From: Streptomyces sp. NBC_00154
GTDB lineage: Bacteria; Actinomycetota; Actinomycetes; Streptomycetales; Streptomycetaceae
NCBI RefSeq assembly: GCF_026342835.1
Contig: NZ_JAPEMI010000002.1
Coordinates: 434,001 to 498,000, forward strand
Direction: 5' to 3'
Length of the DNA: 64,000 nucleotides
Part shown: positions 24,985-33,866 of the stretch, in pieces
Numbering within the stretch: position 1 is the first letter of the stretch
How the letters are laid out: each line of letters starts with the position of its first letter
Program-made: the position numbers and the translations under genes
The notes under the pieces: generated by a model
Databases searched by the model: none
Told to the model about the DNA's origin: nothing
Seen by the model: the letters and a program-made list of their open reading frames with translations, nothing else

Positions 24985-26634
24985 CTACAGCAGTCCGTCG
25001 GCGATGGTGCCGAGGGACAGCGCCGGAAGGAAGTTGAGCAGCGCCAGGATGACGGCCGCCGCAGTGGCAAGGACTACGAAGTTGACGCCCTGCGCGCGCA
25101 GCGTGCCGACTGTGACGACGCCCGGTTGCTGCTTGGCGAGGCGTCCGGCCAGGGCCAGGACGCAGGCCATCGGGAGGTAGCGGCCCGCCAGCATCGCGAA
25201 CACCATCAGCAGGTTGTGGAAGTCGGTTGCGCCGTTGAAGCCCGCCATCGCGCTGCCGTTGCTGTTGGTGTTGCTGGTGTAGGCGTAGATGAGCTCGGTC
25301 AGGCCGTGCGCTCCCGGGTTGCCCATCGAGGTCCGGCCGTCGCCGAAGGCGAGCGCGACACCCGTGCAGGCGAGGATGACCGTGGGCGGGATCAGCGCGT
25401 ACACGACCACCCACCGCATCTCCCCGAAACCGATCTGTTTGCGCAGGTATTCGGGCGTGCGGCCGACCATCAGGCCGCCGATGAAGACGGCCACCAGGAC
25501 CACCATGATCAGACCGTAGAGCCCGCTGCCGGTGCCGCCAGGCGCGATCTCGCCGAGCATCATCGCGGACAGCAGCACCCCGCCGCCGAGGCTGGAGAAG
25601 CTGTCGTACGAGGAGTTGGCCGCGCCGTCGGCCGAGCCCGTGGCCCCCACGCCGAACAGTGTCGAACCGGGGATGCCGAAGCGGGTCTCGGTGCCTTCGT
25701 ACTGTCCGGTGACCGCTTGGGTGACCGTGCCGGTGTGAGCGCTCTGCGCGAGCGTGCCCGCGGCGAGGAGCAGGCCGAAGAGGATGCCGACGACGGTGAG
25801 CAGGGTCCAGCTCTGCTTCAGGCTGCCGATCATCCGGCCGAACATGCGGATGCAGGCCGTCGGGATGAGCAGCATCAGCACGATCTCGAAGGCGTTGGTC
25901 CAGGCGCTCGGGTTCTCGAAGGGGTGGGCGCTGTTGGCGTTGAAGACACCGCCGCCGTCGCCGGTGAACAGCTTGATCGGTTCCCAGGAGCCGACAGGCC
26001 CCTCGAGGATCGTCTGCTTGCCACCCGCGACCGTGGTGACGGTGTGTCCGGCGCCGAGGCTCTGGACGACACCGCCGGCCATCAGGATCAGGCCGCCGAC
26101 GATCGCGATCGGCACCAGGACGCGGAAGATCGTGCGCAGCAGGTCGACCCAGAAGTTGCCGAGGTCGTCCGTGGACCGCCGGATCAGGCCCCGGACCAGG
26201 GCGAGGGCCACACAGATGCCGACCGCCGCCGACGCGAACGCCTGGACACCCAGGCCCGCCATGACGGCGAAATGCCCGGTGGTCGACTCGCCCGCGTAGT
26301 TCTGCCAGCTGGTGTTCGTCGTGAAGGACACGGCGGTGTGCAGCGCGAGCCGCCACGGCATGCCCTCGTGCCCCGTCGACCAAGGAAGCTTTCCCTGAAG
26401 GGTGAACAAGGCGAAGAGCGCCGCGATGCTCATGACGGAGAAGGCGACCAGGGCGGTGAGGTAGTGCCGCCAGGTCTGCTCCTTGTCCGGGTCGATTCCG
26501 CAGACGCGGTAGAGGGTTCTCTCTCCCCGCCAGTGCTTCCCGCCGTCGAGGACGCGGGCCATGTAGTCGCCGAGCGGGACGTGCAGCCCCACGACCACGG
26601 CGAGGACGAGCGATGCCTGGATCCAGGCCGCCAT
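24985..26634 (-). CDS. kdpA: Potassium-transporting ATPase subunit A, KdpA (copy 2, divergent)
   Basis: A 549-residue KdpA, the last gene of an operon in the unusual order F-B-C-A. Pore loops are recognisable but altered: TNTSWQNYAGE where copies 1 and 3 have NTNWQSY; FTGDGGGVFNANSAHPFENP where they have LGTNGGG; ATGSADGAANSSYDSF where they have a T-S-T/C-GAVNSFH stretch; and TNSNGSAMAG for ANNNGSAFAG. These substitutions touch selectivity-filter positions, so affinity or ion selectivity may differ. The start is 2 nt after the kdpC stop. Length is normal and no frameshift is seen. Confidence 0.93.
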   Translation of the reverse strand: MAAWIQASLVLAVVVGLHVPLGDYMARVLDGGKHWRGERTLYRVCGIDPDKEQTWRHYLTALVAFSVMSIAALFALFTLQGKLPWSTGHEGMPWRLALHTAVSFTTNTSWQNYAGESTTGHFAVMAGLGVQAFASAAVGICVALALVRGLIRRSTDDLGNFWVDLLRTIFRVLVPIAIVGGLILMAGGVVQSLGAGHTVTTVAGGKQTILEGPVGSWEPIKLFTGDGGGVFNANSAHPFENPSAWTNAFEIVLMLLIPTACIRMFGRMIGSLKQSWTLLTVVGILFGLLLAAGTLAQSAHTGTVTQAVTGQYEGTETRFGIPGSTLFGVGATGSADGAANSSYDSFSSLGGGVLLSAMMLGEIAPGGTGSGLYGLIMVVLVAVFIGGLMVGRTPEYLRKQIGFGEMRWVVVYALIPPTVILACTGVALAFGDGRTSMGNPGAHGLTELIYAYTSNTNSNGSAMAGFNGATDFHNLLMVFAMLAGRYLPMACVLALAGRLAKQQPGVVTVGTLRAQGVNFVVLATAAAVILALLNFLPALSLGTIADGLL

Positions 26635-26636
26635 GA

Positions 26637-27497
26637 TCAGGCTCCCTGCTTCGGATACGTACGGTCGAGGGCGATGTTGAGCTCGACGACATTGACGCCG
26701 CGCTCGCCGAGCACGCCGAGCGCGCGGCCGGTGGTGTATTTCTCGATCAGCTTGCGTACGCCGGCCACGCTCGCTCCGCGCTCACGAGCGATCCGCGGGG
26801 CTTGGAGCTTCGCGTACGCCGGGCTGATGTGCGGGTCGAGGCCGCTGCCGCTCGCGGTGACCGCGTCGGCGGGGACGACAGGGTCCGACGGGGCGTTGCC
26901 GCGCACGGGGACGACCACTGCGTGGCTGTAGTCCGCGCCGGGCGTCGCGCATGTGACGCGAACTCCCTTGTAGGAGGTGAGGAACGGCTTCGCCGGGCAG
27001 GCCTGGTTGAGGCTGACGGCCTGGGTGGCACGTCCGCTCGTACCGCCGTCGTAGAAGACGCCGAGGACCGCACCCACGCCGTCGTCCGTGCAGTACGGGC
27101 GCGAGCCGTCGACGCCTTCGAGGTCGCCGACCGCCTTGCTGCGTCCGCACACCAGAGTGAGCAGGCTCGGCTTGTCCTTGGTGTCGACGACGGACTCGGG
27201 GCCCTGGTTGCCGGCGCCGGACGCCGTGGCGTCGTATCCCGTACCGGCGTTGGAGGGCCGGGACTGGAGGTACTTCTTGATGGGGTTGCCCTTGGCGTCG
27301 GTGAAGGTCTGGCCGATCAGCGAGGATCCGGCCGGTCTGCCGTTGGCGCCGGTCACCTCCGACGTGCCGCCGAGGCCCGGGACCTGCGCTGCCGCCACCA
27401 TGGCCAGCGGATAGGCCAGGCCGGTCAGGAGAGTCAGCACGAGGACCACCCGCAACGCTGCGATGTGCTGGGCGAGCCAGTGTGGGATGCGTGTCAT
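26637..27497 (-). CDS. kdpC: Potassium-transporting ATPase subunit C, KdpC (copy 2, with a Cys-containing insertion)
   Basis: A 286-residue KdpC, about 60-75 residues longer than the other two here. The start is ATG 27497, 2 nt after kdpB; a longer frame only overlaps kdpB. Family blocks are present: SSLIGQTFTDAKG, QSRPSNAGTGYDA, ADAVTASGSGLDPH and NVVELNIALDRTYP. Between residues about 112 and 203 is an insertion with four Cys (117, 136, 167, 183) and YCTDDGVGAVLGVFYDGG. Because this part of KdpC is extracytoplasmic, two disulfides are plausible. Copies 1 and 3 have no such segment. Confidence 0.92.
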   Translation of the reverse strand: MTRIPHWLAQHIAALRVVLVLTLLTGLAYPLAMVAAAQVPGLGGTSEVTGANGRPAGSSLIGQTFTDAKGNPIKKYLQSRPSNAGTGYDATASGAGNQGPESVVDTKDKPSLLTLVCGRSKAVGDLEGVDGSRPYCTDDGVGAVLGVFYDGGTSGRATQAVSLNQACPAKPFLTSYKGVRVTCATPGADYSHAVVVPVRGNAPSDPVVPADAVTASGSGLDPHISPAYAKLQAPRIARERGASVAGVRKLIEKYTTGRALGVLGERGVNVVELNIALDRTYPKQGA

Positions 27498-27499
27498 GG

Positions 27500-29674
27500 T
27501 CAGATCCCCGGGATGAACTGGACGAGGGCGAAGTCGATGAACTTGATGGCCAGGAACGGGGCGATCACGCCGCCGAGTCCGTAGATCCACAGGTTGCGGG
27601 TGAGCAGGGTTGAGGCGGAGGAAGGCCGGTAGCGCACGCCGCGCAGGGCGAGCGGGATCAGCGCCACGATGACCACCGCGTTGAAGATGACCGCAGAGAG
27701 GATCGCGGACAGCGGCGAGTGCAGGTCCATGATGTTGAGCCGGTCGAGCCCCGGGTACACCGCCGCAAACATCGCGGGCAGGATCGCGAAGTACTTGGCG
27801 ATGTCGTTGGCGATCGAAAAGGTCGTCAACGCGCCCCGGGTGATGAGGAGTTGTTTGCCGATCTCGACGATCTCGATGATCTTCGTGGGGTCGGAGTCGA
27901 GGTCGACCATGTTGCCGGCCTCCTTGGCGGCCGACGTACCGGTGTTCATCGCCACGCCGACGTCCGCCTGCGCGAGTGCCGGGGCGTCATTCGTACCGTC
28001 GCCCGTCATGGCGATGAGATGGCCGCCGGCCTGTTCGCGCTTGATCAGCTCCAGCTTGTCCTCGGGGGTCGCCTCGGCCAGGAAGTCGTCGACACCCGCC
28101 TCCTCGGCGATCGCCCGGGCTGTCACGGGGTTGTCTCCGGTGATCATCACCGTACGGATGCCCATGCGGCGCAGCTCGTCGAAGCGTTCGCGCAGGCCCG
28201 GTTTGACGACGTCCTTGAGGTGGACGACGCCGAGTACCTCGGCCGTGCCGTCACTCCTCGACTCCGCTACGGCCAGCGGCGTACCACCGGACGCGGAGAC
28301 ATGATCCACGGCAGCGTCCAGCGCGGTAGGTACCTTGCCGCCCTGCTCGCGCACCCATGCCGCGACCGACGCCGCGGCGCCCTTGCGCAGCCGCTGACCG
28401 CTGGGGAGGTCGACCCCGGACATGCGGGTGGCGGCGGTGAACGGCACCCACTCGGCGCCGTTCGCGAAACGGGTTTCCTCGACGACCGAGGGGTGCTCGG
28501 TGTGGGCGTACTCGACGATCGACCGGCCCTCGGGCGTCTCGTCGGCCAGGCTGGAAAGGAGCGAGGCCTTCGCCAGCCGCTCCATGGAGACTGTCCCGAC
28601 CGGCAGGAACGCGCTCGCCCGCCGGTTGCCGAAGGTGATCGTGCCGGTCTTGTCGAGCAGCAGGGTGTTGACGTCGCCTGCGGCCTCAACTGCCCGTCCG
28701 GACATGGCCAGTACGTTTCTCTGCACCAGCCGGTCCATGCCCGCGATGCCGATCGCCGAGAGCAGTGCACCGATGGTCGTCGGAATCAGACAGACCAGGA
28801 GCGAGACGAGCACGATGGCGGTGACGCCCTCCGTGGTCAGCGCCGCGGTGTCGTGCGCGGCGGCCATCGCGTCCTTGGAGAAGATCGCCATCGGCTGCAG
28901 GGTCACGACCGCGACCAAGAAGACGAAGGTCAGCATGACGAGCAGCAGGTTGAGCGCCAGCTCGTTGGGGGTCTTCTGCCGGTTGGCGCCCTCGACCAGG
29001 GCGATCATCCGGTCCAAGAAGCTCTCTCCGGGCTCTTGGGTGATCCGTACGACCAAGTGGTCGGAGAGCACCCGGGTGCCTCCGGTGACGGCGCTGCGAT
29101 CGCCTCCGGACTCGCGGATGACCGGCGCGGATTCACCGGTTATGGCGGACTCGTCGACGCTGGCGGCGCCCTTGATGACGTCGCCGTCACCGGGAATCAG
29201 ATCTCCGGCCGGTACGGACACGATGTCGCCGCGCCTGAGCTCGGAGGCGGCGACGGCCTCTTCGAGGTAGGAGTCCTCCGCCGCCCCGGGCTCCCAGCCC
29301 GCGAGCCGCCATGCGGTGGTCTGCTGCCGGGTCTTGCGCAGAGCGTCGGCCTGCGCCTTGCCACGGCTCTCGGCCACGGCCTCGGCGAGGTTGGCGAAGA
29401 CCACCGTCAGCCACAGCCAGCCGGTGATCAGCCAGCCGAAGAGATTGGGGTGGACGACCGCTATGCCGGTGGTGAGCGCGGCACCGACCTCGGTGACGAA
29501 CATGACCGGATTGCGGAACAGGGTCACCGGATTCAGCTTGCGGAGCGCCTGGGGGAGCGCGAGCCACAGCTGCTTGGGATCGAGCATTCCGGCACCGACC
29601 CGGCGTGGCCGTTCTTCGTGCGGAGGTGGCACGTCGTGGACGGGGGCGGGTTCGACCGTTGCGGGGGCGGACAT
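27500..29674 (-). CDS. kdpB: Potassium-transporting ATPase ATP-binding subunit, KdpB (copy 2)
   Basis: A 724-residue P-type ATPase with DKTGTITFGNRR (phosphorylation), ESAITGESAPVIRES (actuator) and GDGTNDAPALAQADVGVAMN (hinge). It follows kdpF with an ATGA overlap at 29674. Compared with copies 1 and 3 it has an extra segment near residue 270 (IFSKDAMAAAHDTAALTTEG) in the loop after the IVFLLAVVTLQP-type helix. Its codons are distinct, with no long identical tract shared with the other two. Catalytic residues are complete. Confidence 0.95.
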   Translation of the reverse strand: MSAPATVEPAPVHDVPPPHEERPRRVGAGMLDPKQLWLALPQALRKLNPVTLFRNPVMFVTEVGAALTTGIAVVHPNLFGWLITGWLWLTVVFANLAEAVAESRGKAQADALRKTRQQTTAWRLAGWEPGAAEDSYLEEAVAASELRRGDIVSVPAGDLIPGDGDVIKGAASVDESAITGESAPVIRESGGDRSAVTGGTRVLSDHLVVRITQEPGESFLDRMIALVEGANRQKTPNELALNLLLVMLTFVFLVAVVTLQPMAIFSKDAMAAAHDTAALTTEGVTAIVLVSLLVCLIPTTIGALLSAIGIAGMDRLVQRNVLAMSGRAVEAAGDVNTLLLDKTGTITFGNRRASAFLPVGTVSMERLAKASLLSSLADETPEGRSIVEYAHTEHPSVVEETRFANGAEWVPFTAATRMSGVDLPSGQRLRKGAAASVAAWVREQGGKVPTALDAAVDHVSASGGTPLAVAESRSDGTAEVLGVVHLKDVVKPGLRERFDELRRMGIRTVMITGDNPVTARAIAEEAGVDDFLAEATPEDKLELIKREQAGGHLIAMTGDGTNDAPALAQADVGVAMNTGTSAAKEAGNMVDLDSDPTKIIEIVEIGKQLLITRGALTTFSIANDIAKYFAILPAMFAAVYPGLDRLNIMDLHSPLSAILSAVIFNAVVIVALIPLALRGVRYRPSSASTLLTRNLWIYGLGGVIAPFLAIKFIDFALVQFIPGI

Positions 29675-29763
29675 CAGAACTTCTCCGGCTGGATCAGGGC
29701 AAGGATCAGATAGGCGAGCAGTGCGACGGCCACGACCAGGCCGACGGCGTTTTCGACGGTCAT
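29674..29763 (-). CDS. kdpF: KdpF, small subunit of the K+-transporting ATPase (copy 2)
   Basis: A 29-residue single-helix peptide (MTVENAVGLVVAVALLAYL, ending LIQPEKF). It is the first gene of the F-B-C-A operon. The ATG at 29763 follows GAGGACGAGG; an in-frame ATG 21 nt upstream (MCEDEVS) is possible. No 27-residue microprotein precedes it, unlike copies 1 and 3. Confidence 0.88.
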   Translation of the reverse strand: MTVENAVGLVVAVALLAYLILALIQPEKF

Positions 29764-29845
29764 CGAGACCTCGTCCTCACACATTGGGGTATGCGAATAG
29801 GGCGTACTTGGTGATCTTTCGGGCCGTTCGTGGCATGCGTTGAGC

Positions 29846-29878
29846 GGCGTCCACCGAGAGGGTGTTTCGGTGGACGCC
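29846..29878 (-). terminator. Perfect 12-bp hairpin between the lysA relic and kdpF
   Basis: GGCGTCCACCGA and TCGGTGGACGCC flank a 9-nt loop, 17 bp downstream of the lysA-relic stop on the minus strand. It would isolate the kdp copy 2 operon from upstream transcription. Confidence 0.65.
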
Positions 29879-29894
29879 GGGATTGGGGTCGGTG

Positions 29895-30186
29895 CTACAG
29901 GCCGATGTCCCTGCGGCTCATGTCGTCCAGTGATTCGCGGCGTACGAGTACGCGTGCGGTGCCGTCGGACACCGCGATGACGGGCGGTCGGCCGATCATG
30001 TTGTAACCGGAGGCCATGGAGAGGTGATAGGCCCCGGCCGCCGGAACGGCGAGGAGGTCGCCGGGGCGTATGTCGCCCGGGAGTGCTACGTCGTCGGCGA
30101 GGACGTCGCCGGCTTCGCAGTGCCGGCCCACGACGGTGACGAGGCGGGGCGGCGCCGACGAGGGGCGGCCGATGAGGCGGCACCGA
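29895..30186 (-). pseudogene. lysA: C-terminal remnant of diaminopimelate decarboxylase (LysA)
   Basis: The minus frame reads LVTVVGRHCEAGDVLADDVA, then LLAVPAAGAYHLSMASGYN and ends RRESLDDMSRRDIGL. This is the PLP-enzyme C-terminal barrel of LysA with the CEAGD active-site motif. The N-terminal three quarters of the gene are missing; upstream sequence belongs to a different gene in another frame. It is a relic of a deletion or rearrangement. Confidence 0.75.
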
Positions 30187-30538
30187 CGTGCTGGGCATGC
30201 CAGCGGCTCCAGGAGTTCTCGCGCTCACGGACCTTGGTCGCGGTGCGGTGGGCCGCGGGGGCGGAGAACTGCGGGTCGACGGTGAGGGCGGTGACGCCCA
30301 GGGGGGCTGCGAGAGCGCGCAGCGCGGGTTCGGAGAGCCTGATGCAGGCCTGGTCCGTGCCGAGAGTGGCGGTGAGCTTCGCCGCCGAGGTGAATCCGAC
30401 GGCCGTGCGGCCGCCCAGGGGGGTGCGGAAGAATCGGGTCGTACAACCAGAGGGCCCCGACCGGACAGGGACGTAGAGGAGTCCGGCCGGGAACCGTTCA
30501 GAAGGCTCGGGGTCCTCGGGAAACTCGAGTGGAGACAT
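30086..30538 (-). CDS. SAV_915-family protein, 3' end fused into the lysA relic
   Basis: ATG 30538 has AGGAG 8 nt upstream. The first ~110 residues (LYVPVRSGPSGCTTRFFRTP, GRTAVGFTSAAKLTATLGTD, LGVTALTVDPQFSAPAA) match the SAV_915 family of small Streptomyces proteins of unknown function. After about residue 115 the frame becomes low complexity and overlaps the lysA relic in another frame, so the native 3' end was probably replaced at the junction near 30190. The conserved core seems complete. Confidence 0.65.
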   Translation of the reverse strand: MSPLEFPEDPEPSERFPAGLLYVPVRSGPSGCTTRFFRTPLGGRTAVGFTSAAKLTATLGTDQACIRLSEPALRALAAPLGVTALTVDPQFSAPAAHRTATKVRERENSWSRWHAQHVGAASSAAPRRRRPASSPSWAGTAKPATSSPTT

Positions 30539-31096
30539 GGTGCTGCTCCTCGCAGAAGGCGACTGGCGGCGCCCGGTCGGTCCGGCCGGGCGCTCCACCG
30601 AAGCTATGCCCGCCCACCGGGGATGGGCCGCCACGCTGACGGATGCTTGACGCCGAGCCCCCACCCCGTAACGCGACGCTGACGGGCGCGGTGATCCTGG
30701 TCAGCCTGCCCGGCAGGGCCTTCGGGCAGAACTCACAGGGACGGCTTCCACGGCCGGCGTCCGATGTCGGCGACAAAGCCGCCGGCCGCCCTTGCGCAAC
30801 AGGCTCTCAACACGCCTGCGGGGCAGTACAACTACGTCGCAGCCTGCCTGCAGCCCGTGGGTGCCACGGAGGATCAGCCGCGCGCGGTGCCACATGTCCT
30901 GGTGCACCGCACCGCAGGGTGGATCCGCTGTGTGCCGCGGAAGGCCAATGGGTGACCCGCGTCCGCCGAGGACGCGATACACCCAAGGGTGTACTTGAGG
31001 GTTACCGATCGGTGTCGTCGAGTGGAGCGGCCCGGAGGGGAGCACCATGGAAGGGCGCGAGGACGACATGGGGGGCGACCTGGCAGGAGTCCGCCG
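30539..31096. other. Intergenic region upstream of the third kdpD
   Basis: About 560 bp without a confident gene. A 63-codon frame at 30764-30955 has plausible composition (ALNTPAGQYNYVAACLQPVG) but no recognised family. AGGAG at 31085-31089 sets the kdpD start. Confidence 0.4.
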
Positions 31097-33613
31097 GTGG
31101 CACGTGGACGGTTGCGGATCTATCTCGGGGCCGCCCCTGGGGTCGGGAAGACGTACGCCATGCTCGCCGAGGGGCAGCGGCTGCGCTCACGGGGCGCGGA
31201 TGCAGTCGTCGGCTTCGTCGAGCCCCATGGGCGTCGGCCGACCGCGGCCATGGCCGAGGGGCTGGAGACGATCCCCCGGCGTACGCTGAGCCACCGCGGT
31301 GCGCTCTTCACAGAGATGGATCTCGACGCAGTGCTGGCCCGCCGTCCCCAGGTCGCGCTGGTCGACGAACTGGCCCACTCCAACGTTCCGGGGACGCGCA
31401 ATGCCAAGCGGTGGCAGGACGTGGAGGAACTCCTGGCCGCCGGCATGGATGTCGTCACCACGCTCAACGTCCAGCACCTGGAATCCCTCAACGACGTGGT
31501 ACGGCAGATCACGGGGGTCAGCCAGCGAGAGACCCTGCCCGACGAGGTGGCCCGCCGGGCCGACCAGATCGAACTCGTCGATCTGCCACCGGAGGTGCTC
31601 CGCCGCCGCATGGTCCACGGCGACATCTATCCGCCGGACCGCATTGAGTCCGCCCTCACTCACTACTTCCGGGTCGGTAACCTCACCGCATTGCGCGAAA
31701 TCGCCCTGCTGTGGCTCGCCGACCGGGTGGAAGAGGGGCTGCAGCGCTACCGGGCGGAACACGGCATCGTCGCTCCCTGGGAAACCCGGGAACGCATCCT
31801 GGTGTCCCTGAGCGGCGGGCCTGAGGGCGAGACTCTCATCCGCCGTGCCGCGAGGATCAGCGCTCGTACCCCCGGCACCGAGTTGCTGGCCCTCCACGTG
31901 GTGCCGGAGGACGGCCTCCCCGCCATCGACCCGGCGGTACTGGATGCCCAGCGCACCCTTCTGGAGTCGCTGGGCGGCAGCTACCACCAGGCCACTGGCG
32001 AGGACGTTGTCGATGCCTTGCTCCAGTTCGCCGAGACGGAGAACGTCACCCAGATCGTGCTGGGCGCGAGCCGGCGCGGCCGTCTCGCCGCCCTTCTGAG
32101 AGCAGGTGTGGGAAAGCGGACGATCAAGGGATCTGGCCCCATTGACGTGCACATCGTCACCCACGAGGAGGCAGCGGGGTCTGCTGTGCTGAGGCTTCCG
32201 CATCCGAGCCGTGGCACGGGCCCAAGACGGTACTGGGCTGCCCTGGTCGGCGCGGTGGTGCTGCTGCCCGTACTGACGATCCTGCTGACCGCGCTGCGTG
32301 GCAACCTCGGCCTCTCCAGCGACCTGTTGCTCTACCTGCTCGCCGTCGTCGTGGTCGCCCTGGTCGGCGGGCTCTACCCTGCGCTGTTCGCCGCTGTGGC
32401 TGCGGCACTGCTTGCTGACTACTACTTCGCCGCACCGGTGCACTCGCTGGTCATGGAGCGCCCCGACGAGATCACCGCGCTCGTGGTCTTCATCGCCGCG
32501 GCCGCTCTCGTCGGCAGGGCAGCGGGAGCGGCTGCGCAGCGTACGCACCAGGCCGTACGCGCGACATCAGAGGCGAGGGCGTTGAGCCGCCTGGCCGCCG
32601 CTGTGATGCGTGGCCAGGATCTGACGGCACTGGTGGAGCAGATCCGGGAGAACTTCGGACTGAGTGCGATCAGCCTGCTCGAAAGGGATCCGGAAGCATC
32701 TCCCGTGCCCCGCTGGTACGTGGTCGCCAGTTCCGGGGAGCGGCCGCCGGAAAGGCCCTACGAGGCGGATGTGGAAAGCCCGGTCGACGACAATCTCACG
32801 CTGGCCGTTCGCGGCTCAGGACTGAGTGCGGAGGACCAACGCGTTCTCGCTGCATGCGCGGCCGAACTGGGGCTGGCCCATGCCCGAGGGCGGATCGCCG
32901 GCTCCGGCGGCGCGGACACCTTCGCCGATGCCGAGCGAACCCGGGCGTCCCTGCTTCTCGCGGCAGGCCGCGATCTGCGTGCTCCGCTGCACACCGCTGA
33001 AGAAGCGCTCGTGCGCTTGCAGCGTCGAGGTGCCGGTTTGCCTGGCTCGGAAGAGGCGCAGTTGTTGGGAGCCGCCCGCACGGCGGTGCACCGCGCGGCA
33101 CAGTTGGTCACCGATCTCGACGATGTGAGCCGTCTGCACGCCGGGGCACTCGATCTCTACCTGCGCCCGGTCGACCTCAACGAGGTGCTTGGCGCTGCCT
33201 TGGACGACCTCGGGCCCGGCGGCCACTCGATCGTTCTGCACCTGCCGGAACAGCTGCCCGACGTGATCGCCGACGCCGCACTCCTCACTCGGGCCCTGAC
33301 CGCCCTGGGGGCCGACGCATTGCGTCACAGCCCGCCGGACAGGCCCCCCGTCTTCACCGCCGAGGTCCGGGCCGGCCACCTGAGGATTCGGGTGGAGGAC
33401 GGCATGCCCGACCGGGGCCCCGAACTGAGCACTGCGGCCTCCCGGGTTCCGGGTACCCGGGCCGACAGCCTGGCTCTGCGGCTTTCGCGCGACTTGGCCG
33501 AGGCGATGGACGGGACCCTGGAGACGACCACTGAGGGGCCCGCTTTCTCGGTGATGCTCTCTCTTCCGAGTTCTGCGCCTGGCGCCAGCGCGACATCCGG
33601 CCGCGCCGAGTGA
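31097..33613 (+). CDS. KdpD-like protein with degenerate kinase domain (KdpD3, pseudokinase)
   Basis: An 838-residue KdpD paralogue; GTG 31097 has AGGAG 7 nt upstream. The sensor half is intact: Walker A GAAPGVGKT, FVEPHGRRPTAAMAEGLE, NAKRWQDVEELLAAGMDVVT, a Usp-like domain and four membrane helices (about residues 375-485). The kinase half is degraded. The HisKA motif reads GRDLRAPLHTA with Arg625 (CGC, 32969) where the other two have His; the N box has lost its Asn residues (LGADALRHSPPD); G1 is EDGMPDRGPE; and G2 is ADSLALRLSRD. It should not autophosphorylate. It lies directly upstream of kdp copy 3 and may sense K+ or ATP and modulate another KdpD. This is an in-frame gene with no frameshift. 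Confidence 0.9.
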   Translation: MARGRLRIYLGAAPGVGKTYAMLAEGQRLRSRGADAVVGFVEPHGRRPTAAMAEGLETIPRRTLSHRGALFTEMDLDAVLARRPQVALVDELAHSNVPGTRNAKRWQDVEELLAAGMDVVTTLNVQHLESLNDVVRQITGVSQRETLPDEVARRADQIELVDLPPEVLRRRMVHGDIYPPDRIESALTHYFRVGNLTALREIALLWLADRVEEGLQRYRAEHGIVAPWETRERILVSLSGGPEGETLIRRAARISARTPGTELLALHVVPEDGLPAIDPAVLDAQRTLLESLGGSYHQATGEDVVDALLQFAETENVTQIVLGASRRGRLAALLRAGVGKRTIKGSGPIDVHIVTHEEAAGSAVLRLPHPSRGTGPRRYWAALVGAVVLLPVLTILLTALRGNLGLSSDLLLYLLAVVVVALVGGLYPALFAAVAAALLADYYFAAPVHSLVMERPDEITALVVFIAAAALVGRAAGAAAQRTHQAVRATSEARALSRLAAAVMRGQDLTALVEQIRENFGLSAISLLERDPEASPVPRWYVVASSGERPPERPYEADVESPVDDNLTLAVRGSGLSAEDQRVLAACAAELGLAHARGRIAGSGGADTFADAERTRASLLLAAGRDLRAPLHTAEEALVRLQRRGAGLPGSEEAQLLGAARTAVHRAAQLVTDLDDVSRLHAGALDLYLRPVDLNEVLGAALDDLGPGGHSIVLHLPEQLPDVIADAALLTRALTALGADALRHSPPDRPPVFTAEVRAGHLRIRVEDGMPDRGPELSTAASRVPGTRADSLALRLSRDLAEAMDGTLETTTEGPAFSVMLSLPSSAPGASATSGRAE

Positions 33614-33675
33614 ATCCCGGCACTTCACCGTCATCCCATCGGCCCACAGAGCGTCAGGGCATTCTCGAGGTCGAC

Positions 33676-33684
33676 TGATATAGC
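33676..33684 (+). promoter_or_regulatory. Extended -10-like element upstream of kdp copy 3
   Basis: TGATATAGC fits TGnTATAnT except at the last positions, and would start a transcript about 90 nt before the microprotein gene. No good -35 is seen. Weak inference. Confidence 0.3.
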
Positions 33685-33782
33685 GTCAGAAAAGAATCAA
33701 CCTCGCATTCCGCATCAAACCCATATTCCAACCGGGAGGCTGAACAGGCCTGCCCCTGATGACTCTTCGGGGTTCCTCGCGT

Positions 33783-33866
33783 ATGTCGGACGTCGCGTAC
33801 ATCGGCCTCACGATCGTGGTGTTTGCCCTCGTCGGCCTGGCTGCCAAGGGGGTCGGACGCCTGTGA
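33783..33866 (+). CDS. 27-residue membrane microprotein upstream of kdpF (copy 3)
   Basis: An ATG start and 27 codons encode one hydrophobic helix (VAYIGLTIVVFALVGLAAKG) and a short basic end. The TGA (33864-33866) overlaps the kdpF GTG (33863-33865) as GTGA, exactly as in copy 1, where the paralogue has the same length and 15/27 identical residues. No strong ribosome site is visible before this copy. It is too short for most gene callers. The function is unknown; an accessory role in the Kdp complex is inferred from position. Confidence 0.72.
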   Translation: MSDVAYIGLTIVVFALVGLAAKGVGRL

